Shown: positions 29,358 to 37,929 of the stretch, piece after piece | Layout: every line of letters starts with the position of its first letter | Position numbering within the stretch: the stretch's first letter is position 1 | Assembly (NCBI RefSeq): GCF_900169275.1 | Contig: NZ_FXZC01000002.1 | Location: forward strand, 310,001-374,000 | Direction: 5' to 3' | Origin: Brevibacterium casei CIP 102111 | GTDB taxonomy: Bacteria; Actinomycetota; Actinomycetes; Actinomycetales; Brevibacteriaceae | DNA: 64,000 nucleotides | Program-made: the position numbers and the translations under genes | Notes under the pieces: generated by a model | What the model was told of the DNA's origin: nothing | Databases searched by the model: none | The model's input: only the letters and a program-made list of their open reading frames with translations

Positions 29358-29600
29358 GTCGTCGAGTGATCCTTCACATCGGGGCGGTGCGTCCACTCAA
29401 ACTCTACCGCGCACCGGCGCGGTCCTCAGGCCTGCGCCACCCTGTGATATTCCTGGAGGTCACGACATGCGCAGTGCGGCACGAGAGGCACCGCGAGGCG
29501 AGAAGGAGACCTCATCCCCACCGACCCCGATACCCGCAGGTCCCGCAGACCCGGGCCCCGCACTGCGCTCGCGGCCCGCATCATCGGCACCGGACTGCCC

Positions 29601-30047
29601 GTGCTCTTCATGCTCGGGCAGATCGTCGTCGCCGGCTGGTTCATCGCTCCCTTCGGCACCGAGTGGTCCGATGCCGTAGCCGTCTCCGACGCGGTGCTCG
29701 GCTGGATCGCCGTCGTCCTGCCGGGGGCGAGTCCCTTCGTCGCCGTCCTCGTCGTCCTCGTCTTCGCCCGACCGGCCGGGCTCATCTGGTGGTCGGGCGT
29801 GGTCTTCACGGTGCTCGCCGGTGCGTTCGGCCTCTGGGTCGATGTCGACATGCTCACACTCGACGATCCCCTCGCCGCACTCGGCTTCTTCTTCCTGCCC
29901 GCCTACCAGTGGGCCGTTCTCCTCCCCGCCGCGCTGATCATGGGAGTCATCGTCGGCGTGCGCCGTCGTCGACGCGAGCGCGGGGACCTCCGGGACGACA
30001 GGGAGACTCGCCGGACCCCAACTGGCAATTCGTTCGACAGAGGGTAG
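29601..30047 (+). CDS. Small membrane protein, true start upstream and unresolved
   Basis: At least 148 residues with four hydrophobic segments and an Arg-rich C-terminus (GVRRRRRERGDLRDD). No family was recognised. GTG 29601 is the first canonical start, but it cuts into the first membrane segment; the open frame upstream reads as a plausible basic N-terminus (TRRSRRPGPRTALAARIIG). Two good ribosome binding sites lie upstream. AAGGAG at 29503-29508 is followed 5 nt later by an in-frame ATC (29514). GGAGGT at 29455-29460 leads to ATG 29467 in another frame. A rare ATC start or a frameshift is likely. Confidence 0.6.
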   Translation: MLFMLGQIVVAGWFIAPFGTEWSDAVAVSDAVLGWIAVVLPGASPFVAVLVVLVFARPAGLIWWSGVVFTVLAGAFGLWVDVDMLTLDDPLAALGFFFLPAYQWAVLLPAALIMGVIVGVRRRRRERGDLRDDRETRRTPTGNSFDRG

Positions 30048-30050
30048 AAT
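30045..30050 (+). promoter_or_regulatory. -10 box of ctaB (predicted leaderless)
   Basis: TAGAAT ends 7 nt before GTG 30058; CTGGCA at 30022-30027 is a -35 candidate at 17-bp spacing. No ribosome binding site is present, supporting a leaderless transcript. Confidence 0.55.
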
Positions 30051-30057
30051 CGGGCAA

Positions 30058-31044
30058 GTGAGTGAACTTCGTCAGACCCCGGACACGCAGAGCGAACGAC
30101 CCCTGCAGAGGACCATCGACGAAGCTCGACACTCGAAGCGACCCCGCTCGATCATCGGCGCCTACATCGCGCTGACGAAGCCCCGGGTCATCGAACTCCT
30201 CCTCGTCACGACCGCGCCGGTGATGTTCCTCGCCGCCCGCGGCATGCCGGATCTCTGGCTCGTGCTCAACACCCTCATCGGCGGGGCCGCAGCGGCCGCC
30301 TCGGCGTCGGTGTTCAACTGCTACGTCGACCGCGACATCGACGCGAAGATGGATCGGACGAAGCACCGACCGCTCGTCACCGGGGAGATCTCACCCAGGG
30401 CTGCGCTCATCTTCGCCGTCGTCCTCGGCCTCGGCTCGATCTTCTGGCTCGGCGGCTTCACGAACTGGATGGCCGCGGGCCTGACCGCATGTGCGATCTT
30501 CCTCTACGCGGTCTTCTACACACTCATCCTCAAGCGCCGGACCACGCAGAACATCGTGTGGGGCGGTGCCGCCGGGTGCATGCCCGTGCTCATCGGCTGG
30601 TCCGCGGTCACCGGGGGACTGTCGTGGGAGCCGCTCATCCTCTTCCTCGTCATCTTCTTCTGGACGCCCCCGCACTACTGGCCGCTGGCGATCAAGTACA
30701 AAGCGGACTATGACGCCGCCGAGGTGCCGATGCTGCCCTCGAAGGTCCCGCCGACCTCGGTGGGCCGGCAGATGATCCTCTACACGTGGGCGATGGTCCT
30801 CACCTCGCTCGCACTCATCCCGGTCGCCCCGATGGGTCCGGTCTACGCCGCGGTCGCCGTCCTCGCCGGAGCCTGGTTCCTCTGGTCGTGCTACGCGCTC
30901 GTCTCCCGGGCGAAGAAGGGCCTCTACGGCACCTCACTGCGGGCGATGAAGGTCTTCCACGGCTCGATCACGTACCTCTCGCTGCTCTTCCTCGCCGTGG
31001 CCGTCGACCCGTTCGTCACTCCGCTGCTGCCCAGTCTCTGGTGA
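30058..31044 (+). CDS. ctaB: Protoheme IX farnesyltransferase (heme O synthase)
   Basis: A UbiA-family membrane prenyltransferase that adds farnesyl to heme B to make heme O for cytochrome oxidase. It has 328 residues and about nine membrane segments. The first Asp-rich prenyl-diphosphate/Mg site is NCYVDRDIDAKMDRTKHRPL near 82-100; YTLILKRRTTQNIVWGGAAG and FWTPPHYWPLAI (near 200) are family signatures. The hydrophilic N-terminus of about 35 residues is longer than in proteobacteria. It works with ctaA at 31529 and SURF1 at 43308. Confidence 0.96.
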   Translation: MSELRQTPDTQSERPLQRTIDEARHSKRPRSIIGAYIALTKPRVIELLLVTTAPVMFLAARGMPDLWLVLNTLIGGAAAAASASVFNCYVDRDIDAKMDRTKHRPLVTGEISPRAALIFAVVLGLGSIFWLGGFTNWMAAGLTACAIFLYAVFYTLILKRRTTQNIVWGGAAGCMPVLIGWSAVTGGLSWEPLILFLVIFFWTPPHYWPLAIKYKADYDAAEVPMLPSKVPPTSVGRQMILYTWAMVLTSLALIPVAPMGPVYAAVAVLAGAWFLWSCYALVSRAKKGLYGTSLRAMKVFHGSITYLSLLFLAVAVDPFVTPLLPSLW

Positions 31045-31101
31045 CCGGCCGCGGGCCGCGCTGACCACCCCTGCCTGGGGGTGAGCCTCCGGTGATGGGC
31101 C

Positions 31102-31566
31102 TCAGCCGGCCGCGACGAGGTCGGCGATGACGATCTTCTTCATCCCCATGAGGGCGCGCACCTGTGCGTCGCCGGTCATCAGCTCGTCGAGGTTCTTCGG
31201 CACGATCTGCCAGCTGATCCCGTAGCGATCCTTGAGCCAGCCGCACTGCTCGGACTCCGGGACGGCCGAGAGCGCCTGCCAGTAATGGTCGATCTCCGCC
31301 TGGTCCGCGCATTCGACGGTGAGCGAGATCGCCTCGTTGAAGGTGAAGGCGGGTCCGCCGTCGAGGCAGATGAAGCGGTTGCCGTCGAGTTCGAAGACCC
31401 CCGTGATGACCTTGCCGCGCATCCCGGCGAAGTGCTCGTCGAGGCTCTCGTCCGGGTAGCGTTCGATCGAGACGATGCGGGAGTTCGGGAAGACGGAGCA
31501 GTAGAACTCCATCGCCTCCTCGGCGCGGTCAGTGAACCAGAGACACGGAACGATCGGCGTCGGCAT
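31102..31566 (-). CDS. VOC-superfamily (PhnB/3-demethylubiquinone methyltransferase-like) protein
   Basis: A 154-residue glyoxalase-fold protein: PCLWFTDRAEEAMEFYCSVF at the start, FICLDGGPAFTFNEAISL in the middle, and CGWLKDRYGISWQIVP at the end, the usual pattern of PhnB-like proteins. These are often annotated as 3-demethylubiquinone-9 methyltransferase, but there is no SAM domain and the true function is unknown. The start at 31566 has GAGGAG upstream and lies inside the 3' end of ctaA, a 38-base overlap that suggests coupled expression. Confidence 0.85.
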   Translation of the reverse strand: MPTPIVPCLWFTDRAEEAMEFYCSVFPNSRIVSIERYPDESLDEHFAGMRGKVITGVFELDGNRFICLDGGPAFTFNEAISLTVECADQAEIDHYWQALSAVPESEQCGWLKDRYGISWQIVPKNLDELMTGDAQVRALMGMKKIVIADLVAAG

Positions 31567-32422
31567 GGACTCTCCTCGGGTAGGCGCTGTCGAGCACAGC
31601 GACACTGGCTGCGATCGTAGCCGAGAGTCCGATCATATGGAATGCCACGAGGACGATGGGGACGCCGAGGAAGTACTGCGCATAGCCGATGACGCCTTGG
31701 GCGATCTCGACGACGAGGAGGACGACGAGCGGGGCGACCATCGGGGCCCACCGTCTGCGCGCATAGAGCAGTGCCGTGATCGTCGCGGCGACGAGCAGCC
31801 ACACGGGCAGGGCGTGCAGACGCGTGACCCAGACGTTGTCGAGTCCGTTGCGGGTCGAGATCGTCGATCCTGAGTGCGGCCCGGCACCCGTGGTGAGCAC
31901 GCCGAAGAGGACGATGACCGCGGTGAGGACGAGGATGATCCAGCCGAGCGCCGGAAGCGGGTTCGGCGCCTTCTCACCCGTGCGCACCCCGGTGTCGTAC
32001 GTGCGACGGACGAAGTAGGCGGCGACGCCGACGGCGATGGCCGAGGGGACGAAGTGGCCGGCGACGACCCACGGGTTGAGCTTCGTCCACACGGTGATCC
32101 CGCCCATCACCGCCTGGACCGGGACGATGGCAGTGAGTCCGATGTTGAGCCAGAAGAGGTCCGGGCGGGCCTTGCGGTGCTTCCAGAGGAGGACGAGGAT
32201 GGCCACGCCGAGGAGGGCGAGAAGAACCGCGAGGGTGCGGTTGCCGAATTCGATGGCGCCGTGGATGCCCATCGCCTTCGTCGCCACGAACGAGTCCGGG
32301 GTGCACTTCGGCCAGTCGGTGCAGCCGAGGCCCGAACCGGTGAGGCGGACGATGCCGCCGGTGAAGATGATGCCTGCCTGGGCGATGAGCATGGCCCAGG
32401 CGGCGATGCGGATCCTGTTCAC
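31529..32422 (-). CDS. ctaA: Heme A synthase
   Basis: Oxidises the C8 methyl of heme O to give heme A. It is a 297-residue, eight-helix membrane protein. The conserved Cys pair is in LTGSGLGCTDWPKC near residues 23-36, and heme-ligand histidines appear in GIHGAIEFGNR, VAGHFVPSA, RLHALPVW and AFHMIGLS. GTG 32422 follows GAGGAG closely; an alternative ATG at 32434 overlaps the stop of the permease gene (ATGA) and adds four residues. It lies in an operon with the two ABC genes upstream. Confidence 0.94.
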   Translation of the reverse strand: MNRIRIAAWAMLIAQAGIIFTGGIVRLTGSGLGCTDWPKCTPDSFVATKAMGIHGAIEFGNRTLAVLLALLGVAILVLLWKHRKARPDLFWLNIGLTAIVPVQAVMGGITVWTKLNPWVVAGHFVPSAIAVGVAAYFVRRTYDTGVRTGEKAPNPLPALGWIILVLTAVIVLFGVLTTGAGPHSGSTISTRNGLDNVWVTRLHALPVWLLVAATITALLYARRRWAPMVAPLVVLLVVEIAQGVIGYAQYFLGVPIVLVAFHMIGLSATIAASVAVLDSAYPRRVHADADRSVSLVH

Positions 32423-32430
32423 TTCTCTCC

Positions 32431-33192
32431 TCATTCGAAACGGAACCACCTGCGTGCGGCAAGCGCTCCCACGATGCCCCAGACGAGGAGCACGATCAAT
32501 GCCTTGACATCCCAGCCGCCGCCCACGCTCGCCCGCAGCGCGTCGCCGAGCGCCCCGGAGGGCAGGTAGCCGACGACGGTGCCCCATTCCCCGGTCCCGG
32601 GTAGGACGAGCCCGCCGCCGCCGGCCATGAGCACCCACACGAGGTTGGCCGCCCCGAGCGTCGCCTCCGCCCGCAGGGTCCCGGCCATGAGCAGTCCGAG
32701 CGCGAGCAGGGTGGCCGTGCCGAGTACGGTGGCGACGATGAGCGGGAGGACGTGGACGGGGCCGGTGAAGCCGAACATGCACGCGATGGCGAAGGCGAGG
32801 GCGTACTGGATGAGCACGACGACGATGACGGCTCCGAGCTTGCCGAGGATGAGGCCCGTCGTGCCCAGCGGCGTCGTCGCGAGCTGGGCGAGGACTCCGT
32901 AGCGGCGGTCGAAGGCCGTGGCGATGGCCTGCCCGGTGAACGCCGTCGAGGCGAGGCAGAGTCCGAGCGTGCCCGGCAGGGCGATGCTCAGCCGGTCCCC
33001 ACCCGCGGGGATCGCGCCGAGCGCCTCGAGCAGCGGGGTCGTCGTGAGGAAGACGAGCAGGCCGAGCGGAAGGATGAGGGCGAGGAGGAGCTGTTCGCCG
33101 TTGCGCAGCACCGCGACCGTCTCGAAGCGGGCCTGGGAGAGCACACGGCGTGCCCGCATGCCCCGGACGCGGGGGATCTCGAGCGTGCTCAT
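32431..33192 (-). CDS. ABC-2 type transporter permease
   Basis: A 253-residue membrane protein with six hydrophobic segments and the ABC-2 pattern (GQAIATAFDRRYGVLAQLATTP, followed by GKLGAVIVVVLIQYALAFAI). It pairs with the ATPase gene upstream (ATGA overlap at 33189-33192) and precedes ctaA. From memory, the same ATPase-permease-ctaA trio sits beside sufR in Mycobacterium tuberculosis (Rv1458c-Rv1456c). The substrate is unknown; a link to heme or cytochrome assembly is inference from position. Confidence 0.87.
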   Translation of the reverse strand: MSTLEIPRVRGMRARRVLSQARFETVAVLRNGEQLLLALILPLGLLVFLTTTPLLEALGAIPAGGDRLSIALPGTLGLCLASTAFTGQAIATAFDRRYGVLAQLATTPLGTTGLILGKLGAVIVVVLIQYALAFAIACMFGFTGPVHVLPLIVATVLGTATLLALGLLMAGTLRAEATLGAANLVWVLMAGGGGLVLPGTGEWGTVVGYLPSGALGDALRASVGGGWDVKALIVLLVWGIVGALAARRWFRFE

Positions 33193-34124
33193 CGCAGGGG
33201 CCTCCCGGTGAGTTCGAAGAAGACGTCGGAGAGCGACTGCGACTGCATCGCGATGTCCCCGATCGTCAGTCCCGCCTCGGCGATGACCGCGCACAGGCCG
33301 GCGATGCGGGTGCTGTCGAGGCTGCCGGAGGCGATGACGAGGGTGCCCTGGACGGTGGTCGGGGCGACGGCGCTGAGCGACTCGGACAGGTGCCTGCCCG
33401 CCTCGGAGAGCGGATCGGGGGCGTCGGGGACGGTGATGACGAGGCGGCGGCCGACGCCCGAGGAGCTGCGCAGCTCCTCAGGGGCGCCGCGGGCGATGAT
33501 CCGACCGCGGTCGATGACGACGATGTCATCGGCAAGCAGCTCCGCCTCGGCGAGGTCATGGGTGGTGAGTACGACGGCGACACCGGAGGCGGCGAGATCC
33601 CTGATGACGTCGTGGACGACCTCCCGGGCCTGCGGGTCGAGACCGGCGCTCGGCTCGTCGAGGAAGACGATGCGGGGACGGCCGATGAGAGCTGCGGCGA
33701 GTGCCACCCGCTGCCTCTGCCCTCCCGAGAGGCGGCGGATCGACCGCCCGGCGAACTCCGGGATGCCGAGGACGCCTGCGAGTTCGCTCAGCGGACGCGG
33801 ATCGGCGTAGAGGGAGGCGAGGTGGCGCAGCACGGCCATCGGCTTCGCGCTCATCGGCAGTCCGCCGTCCTGGAGCATGACGCCGGCGAGCTGGGACGTC
33901 TCCTCGTGGCGCCGGTAGGGATCGAGACCGAAGATCTCGACGGTTCCCGCATCGGGCCGCCTCGTGCCCACCGCGAGCGAGATCGTCGTCGACTTGCCCG
34001 CACCGTTGGGTCCGAGGACGCCGAGCACCGACCCGACGCTCGCCTCGAGGTCGATGCCGTCGACGACCTGGTGTGCCCCGTACGCATAGCGGAGTCCACG
34101 GATGGTGAGAGCCGATTGAACCAC
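33189..34124 (-). CDS. ABC transporter ATP-binding protein, DrrA/NodI-like
   Basis: A 311-residue ATPase: Walker A GPNGAGKST near 38, Q-loop GVMLQDGGLPM near 80, signature RRLSGGQRQRVALAAA near 130, Walker B IVFLDEPSAGLD near 150, and H-loop VLTTHDLAEAE near 185. The C-terminal 95 residues are an accessory domain typical of drug and lipid exporters. GTG 34124 is supported by a -10 box (34131-34136, complement) 6 nt upstream. It heads an operon divergent from sufR and shares its control region. Confidence 0.92.
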   Translation of the reverse strand: MVQSALTIRGLRYAYGAHQVVDGIDLEASVGSVLGVLGPNGAGKSTTISLAVGTRRPDAGTVEIFGLDPYRRHEETSQLAGVMLQDGGLPMSAKPMAVLRHLASLYADPRPLSELAGVLGIPEFAGRSIRRLSGGQRQRVALAAALIGRPRIVFLDEPSAGLDPQAREVVHDVIRDLAASGVAVVLTTHDLAEAELLADDIVVIDRGRIIARGAPEELRSSSGVGRRLVITVPDAPDPLSEAGRHLSESLSAVAPTTVQGTLVIASGSLDSTRIAGLCAVIAEAGLTIGDIAMQSQSLSDVFFELTGRPLR

Positions 34125-34130
34125 CCGTAC

Positions 34131-34136
34131 ATTCTA
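34131..34136 (-). promoter_or_regulatory. -10 box of the ABC/ctaA operon (predicted leaderless)
   Basis: On the minus strand TAGAAT ends 6 nt before GTG 34124, with no ribosome binding site between. It supports this start. Confidence 0.5.
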
Positions 34137-34174
34137 CGACCCGTCGAATGGTCCTGCCTAAACGGGCGGGGGAG

Positions 34175-34188
34175 TTAGGCTGACCTAG
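34175..34188 (+). promoter_or_regulatory. Iron-box-like site overlapping the sufR -10
   Basis: TTAGGCTGACCTAG matches 12 of 14 bases of the 3' part of the DtxR/IdeR iron-box consensus as I remember it (TTAGGCTAACCTAA), and has the inverted arms TAGG/CCTA. TAGGCT (34176-34181) is also the likely -10 box of the suf operon. A regulator bound here would block it. The match is partial. Confidence 0.4.
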
Positions 34189-34190
34189 TT

Positions 34191-34221
34191 TTACGAAACA
34201 ATTTACGCAACAATAGTGTTG
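34191..34221 (+). promoter_or_regulatory. Candidate SufR operator: direct repeats and inverted repeat
   Basis: TTACGAAACAA (34191-34201) and TTACGCAACAA (34203-34213) are direct repeats with a 12-bp period. The second runs into the inverted repeat CAACA-N4-TGTTG (34208-34221). The stretch is much more AT-rich than its surroundings and lies just downstream of the predicted sufR start point, a suitable place for autorepression by SufR. Confidence 0.5.
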
Positions 34222-34242
34222 TGTTAGTCAAGGAGGTGGAGC

Positions 34243-34962
34243 ATGAGTGCGAACGACGCGGACGACAGCCGGACCCGGCAGAAGGTCTTCCGATCCGTGC
34301 TCGACGACGGACCCATCACCGCCTCGGCGCTGGCCAAAGGGCTTGAGCTCACCCCGGCGGCGATCCGTCGTCACCTCGACGCGCTCGAAGCCGAGGGGCT
34401 CATCGAAGTCCGCGGCTTCGCCGGAAAGCAGGCAGGTCGGGGACGACCCGCCAGGCACTACGTGGTCACCTCCCGCGGACATGACGAGCTCAGCCGCTCC
34501 TACGACGAGCTCGCGGTGAACATCCTCCGGTTCTTCCAGGGCCGGATGGGAGCGGACGCGGTGGGCGCCTTCTCCGACGACTTCGTCGCCAAGCTGCGCG
34601 AGCGGCTCGGCGGGGAGCTGGAGAAGCGGGGCGGACGCTCCGTCGCCTCCCGGTCCCGCGCGCTGGCCTCAGCACTGACTCGGGAGGGTTACGCCGCCTC
34701 GGCGACGCCGGTGGCCGCCGGAACCCCGCTCGAGGCGATGCAGCTGTGCCAAGGGCACTGTCCGATCCAATCCGTGGCGGCCGAGTTCCCCGAGATCTGC
34801 GAAGCAGAGCTCGCGATGTTCTCGGAGTATCTGGGGGTCGACGTCCGCCGTCTCTCATCACTGGCGCACGGCGACCATGTCTGCACCACCCACATCCCGA
34901 CCTCGGAACTCACCAGGCCACCCATCCACGCAAACGATCGACCTCAAGGAGGTTCACGATGA
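34243..34962 (+). CDS. sufR: SufR, Fe-S cluster-sensing repressor of the suf operon
   Basis: A 239-residue winged-helix regulator. The N-terminal HTH ([20 protein letters not shown], about 24-43) resembles DeoR/ArsR types. The C-terminal cysteines (LCQGHCPIQ and EICEAE, about 167-187) fit the known [4Fe-4S]-binding pattern of SufR. Holo-SufR is known to repress suf genes in cyanobacteria and mycobacteria. AAGGAGG precedes the ATG. Its stop overlaps the sufB start (ATGA), so it is the first gene of the operon it should control. Confidence 0.93.
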   Translation: MSANDADDSRTRQKVFRSVLDDGPITASALAKGLELTPAAIRRHLDALEAEGLIEVRGFAGKQAGRGRPARHYVVTSRGHDELSRSYDELAVNILRFFQGRMGADAVGAFSDDFVAKLRERLGGELEKRGGRSVASRSRALASALTREGYAASATPVAAGTPLEAMQLCQGHCPIQSVAAEFPEICEAELAMFSEYLGVDVRRLSSLAHGDHVCTTHIPTSELTRPPIHANDRPQGGSR

Positions 34963-36389
34963 CTGACACCAGCAATCCGATCATCGAAGCGAACCCCGAG
35001 CTCAAAGACCTCGGGCAGTACGCGTACGGCTGGCACGACGAGAACGACGCAGGCGCCGCAGCGGAGCGCGGGCTCTCCGAAGCCGTCGTGCGCAACATCT
35101 CGACGCTCAAGGGCGAACCGGAATGGATGCTCCAGCGCCGCCTCAAGGCGCTGGGGCTCTTCGAGAAGAAGCCGATGCCGAACTGGGGCGCCGACCTCTC
35201 GGGCATCGACTTCGCCGATATCAAGTACTTCGTCCGCTCCACCGAGGGCCAGGCCCAGTCGTGGGAGGACCTGCCCGAGGACATCAAGAACACCTACGAC
35301 CGCCTCGGCATCCCCGAAGCCGAGAAGCAGCGCCTCGTCGCCGGCGTCGCCGCGCAGTACGAGTCCGAGGTCGTCTACCACAAGATCAACGAGGAGCTCG
35401 AGAGCCAGGGCGTGATCTTCCTCGACACCGACACCGGTCTCAAGGAGCACCCGGAGATCTTCGAGGAGTACTTCGGCTCGGTCATCCCGGCCGGCGACAA
35501 CAAGTTCTCCGCGCTGAATACCGCCGTGTGGTCGGGCGGATCCTTCATCTACGTCCCCAAGGGCGTCCACGTCGAGATCCCGCTGCAGGCCTACTTCCGC
35601 ATCAACACGGAGAACATGGGCCAGTTCGAGCGCACGCTCATCATCGCCGACGAGGGCTCCTACGTCCACTACGTCGAAGGCTGCACGGCCCCGATCTACA
35701 AGACGGACTCCCTCCACTCGGCGGTCGTCGAGATCATCGCGAAGAAGGACGCCCGCGTCCGCTACACGACGATCCAGAACTGGTCGAACAACGTCTACAA
35801 CCTCGTCACCAAGCGCGCGATCGCCGAAGAGGGCGCGACGATGGAATGGGTCGACGGCAACATCGGCTCGAAGGTGACGATGAAGTACCCCGCGATCTGG
35901 CTGACCGGCGAGCACGCCCGCGGCGAGACGCTCTCCGTCGCCTTCGCCGGTGAGGGACAGCATCAGGACACCGGGGCGAAGATGGTCCACGCCGCCCCCC
36001 ACACGCAGTCCTCGATCGTCTCGAAGTCCGTCGCCCGCGGCGGCGGTCGGGCCGGCTACCGCGGACTCGTCCACGTCTACCCGGGTGCCGAGGGATCGTC
36101 GAACAACGTCCTCTGCGACGCCCTGCTCGTGGACAACATCTCCCGTTCGGACACGTACCCCTACATCGACATCCGCGAGGACGACGTCACGCTCGGCCAC
36201 GAGGCGACCGTGTCGAAGGTGAGCGAGGACCAGCTCTTCTACCTCATGTCCCGCGGCCTCGAGGAGACCGAGGCGATGGCGATGATCGTGCGCGGCTTCG
36301 TCGAGCCGATCGCCCGTGAGCTGCCGATGGAGTACGCCCTCGAGCTCAACCGCCTCATCGAACTGCAGATGGAAGGCGCAGTGGGCTGA
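34959..36389 (+). CDS. sufB: Fe-S cluster assembly scaffold SufB
   Basis: The scaffold subunit on which SUF builds Fe-S clusters, in complex with SufC and SufD. It has 476 residues, with the N-terminal [30 protein letters not shown], the beta-helix core and the C-terminal Fe-S/assembly segment [20 protein letters not shown]. SufB signature residues such as CTAPIY (Cys) are present. No intein is inserted, unlike the well known M. tuberculosis SufB. AAGGAGG upstream, and ATGA overlap with sufR, fix the start. Confidence 0.96.
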   Translation: MTDTSNPIIEANPELKDLGQYAYGWHDENDAGAAAERGLSEAVVRNISTLKGEPEWMLQRRLKALGLFEKKPMPNWGADLSGIDFADIKYFVRSTEGQAQSWEDLPEDIKNTYDRLGIPEAEKQRLVAGVAAQYESEVVYHKINEELESQGVIFLDTDTGLKEHPEIFEEYFGSVIPAGDNKFSALNTAVWSGGSFIYVPKGVHVEIPLQAYFRINTENMGQFERTLIIADEGSYVHYVEGCTAPIYKTDSLHSAVVEIIAKKDARVRYTTIQNWSNNVYNLVTKRAIAEEGATMEWVDGNIGSKVTMKYPAIWLTGEHARGETLSVAFAGEGQHQDTGAKMVHAAPHTQSSIVSKSVARGGGRAGYRGLVHVYPGAEGSSNNVLCDALLVDNISRSDTYPYIDIREDDVTLGHEATVSKVSEDQLFYLMSRGLEETEAMAMIVRGFVEPIARELPMEYALELNRLIELQMEGAVG

Positions 36390-36422
36390 GCCCGACTGCG
36401 ACCTGACCTTCAAGGAGAATTT

Positions 36423-37598
36423 GTGACTGATACGACCAATCCGCTCGGCGTCTCCGAGCACTCGCACGGTGCCGGCGTCCACGTGCCCGACGCGAAGCGC
36501 GACGCCCGCACGCGCAGCTTCTCTGTCGCCGACTTCCCGGTCCCGTCCGGCCGCGAGGAGGAGTGGCGGTTCTCGCCTGTGCGCAGGCTGAGCGACTTCT
36601 TCGCCGACGCCCCTACCGAGGCGAAGCTCACCGTCACCGGTGACCTGCCGGCCGGCGTGACCGTCGAGGAGATCTCGCTCGACGCCGCCCAGGAGCTCGG
36701 CATCCTCGAGCCCGAGGACCGCGCCGCAGCCGTCGCCGCGGAGCGCACGAGCACCGTGACGCACTACTCTGTGCCCGCCGACACCGAACTCGACGAGGCG
36801 GTCATCATCCACGCCGACGGCGCGGGCACGGACCTCGTCCACGGCCATGTCGTCGTCTCCGTGGGAGCGAACTCCAAGGCGACGATCGTCGTCGAACACG
36901 AGGGACTGACCCGGTACTCCGAGCTCGTCTCCCTCGTCGTCGGCGACGGCGCTGACCTCACCTTCGTCTCCCTGCAGCTGTGGGACGACGGCTCCCAGCA
37001 CCTGGGCCAGCACGATGCGATCGTCGGCAAGGACGCGAAGCTCAAGCACATCGTCGTCACCCTCGGCGGCGACGTCGTTCGCCTCAACGCCAACGTCCGC
37101 TACTCCGCCACCGGCGGGGAGGCCGAGCTCCTCGGCCTCTACTTCGCCGATGCCGGACAGCACCTCGAGCACCGCACGTACATCGACCACAACACCGCGA
37201 AGGCGACGTCGAACGTCATGTACAAGGGTGCTCTGCAGGGCAAGGACGCGCGCAGCGTGTGGATCGGCGACGTCCTCATCCGCCCCGAAGCGCTCGGCAT
37301 CGACACGTACGAACTCAACCGCAACCTCATCCTCACCGATGGGGCGCGCGCGGACTCGGTGCCCAACCTCGAGATCGAGACCGGCGACATCGAGGGTGCG
37401 GGCCACGCCTCCTCGACGGGCCGCTTCGACGAGGAGCACCTCTTCTACCTCATGTCGCGCGGGATCCCGGAGGACGTCGCCCGTCAGCTCGTCGTCCGCG
37501 GCTTCTTCAACGAGGTGATCCAGAAGATCCAGGTTCCCGAGATCGAGGACGTCCTCAGCGCGCGCATCGAGGACGAACTCGCCCGGAGCGTCCTGTGA
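36423..37598 (+). CDS. sufD: Fe-S cluster assembly protein SufD
   Basis: Partner of SufB in the SufBCD complex; needed for iron entry in E. coli. It has 391 residues. The conserved beta-helix shows in HRTYIDHNTAKATSNVMYKG and SVWIGDVLIRPEA, followed by NRNLILTDGARADSVPNLEI and the C-terminal helix region [20 protein letters not shown] shared with SufB. GTG start with AAGGAG 6 bases upstream. Operon spacing after sufB is 33 bases. Confidence 0.95.
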   Translation: MTDTTNPLGVSEHSHGAGVHVPDAKRDARTRSFSVADFPVPSGREEEWRFSPVRRLSDFFADAPTEAKLTVTGDLPAGVTVEEISLDAAQELGILEPEDRAAAVAAERTSTVTHYSVPADTELDEAVIIHADGAGTDLVHGHVVVSVGANSKATIVVEHEGLTRYSELVSLVVGDGADLTFVSLQLWDDGSQHLGQHDAIVGKDAKLKHIVVTLGGDVVRLNANVRYSATGGEAELLGLYFADAGQHLEHRTYIDHNTAKATSNVMYKGALQGKDARSVWIGDVLIRPEALGIDTYELNRNLILTDGARADSVPNLEIETGDIEGAGHASSTGRFDEEHLFYLMSRGIPEDVARQLVVRGFFNEVIQKIQVPEIEDVLSARIEDELARSVL

Positions 37599-37918
37599 GC
37601 ATGATCGACGTCGCGGCCACCGCCGACGTGGCCGCGGGAGAAGCCGTGCGGGTCGACGTCGTGGGCCGGGAGATCTGCCTGGCCCGCGACTCCGCCGGCG
37701 TCATCCACGCCATCGACGATCTCTGCACCCACGGCGAGGTGTCCCTGGCCGAAGGCGACGTCGAGGGCTGCGCCATCGAATGCTGGCTCCACGGCTCGCA
37801 GTTCGACCTCAACACCGGCGCCCCGCTGAGCCCCCCGGCCTTCGAACCCGTTGCGGTCTATGCCTGCGAAGAGGTCGCCGGCCGCATCCTCATCGACCCG
37901 AACACGACTGTGAACTGA
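37595..37918 (+). CDS. Rieske-type [2Fe-2S] ferredoxin in the suf operon
   Basis: A 107-residue soluble Rieske ferredoxin. The two cluster motifs are CTHG (near residue 46) and CWLHG (about 19 residues later), giving the standard C-x-H ... C-x2-H ligands. The protein resembles the small ferredoxin subunits of aromatic dioxygenases. Position between sufD and sufC suggests it donates electrons to cluster assembly rather than to a dioxygenase; that role is inference. GTG 37595 overlaps the sufD stop and has GGAG 6 nt before it; ATG 37601 is an alternative. Confidence 0.9.
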   Translation: MSMIDVAATADVAAGEAVRVDVVGREICLARDSAGVIHAIDDLCTHGEVSLAEGDVEGCAIECWLHGSQFDLNTGAPLSPPAFEPVAVYACEEVAGRILIDPNTTVN

Positions 37919-37929
37919 AAAGGATAACC

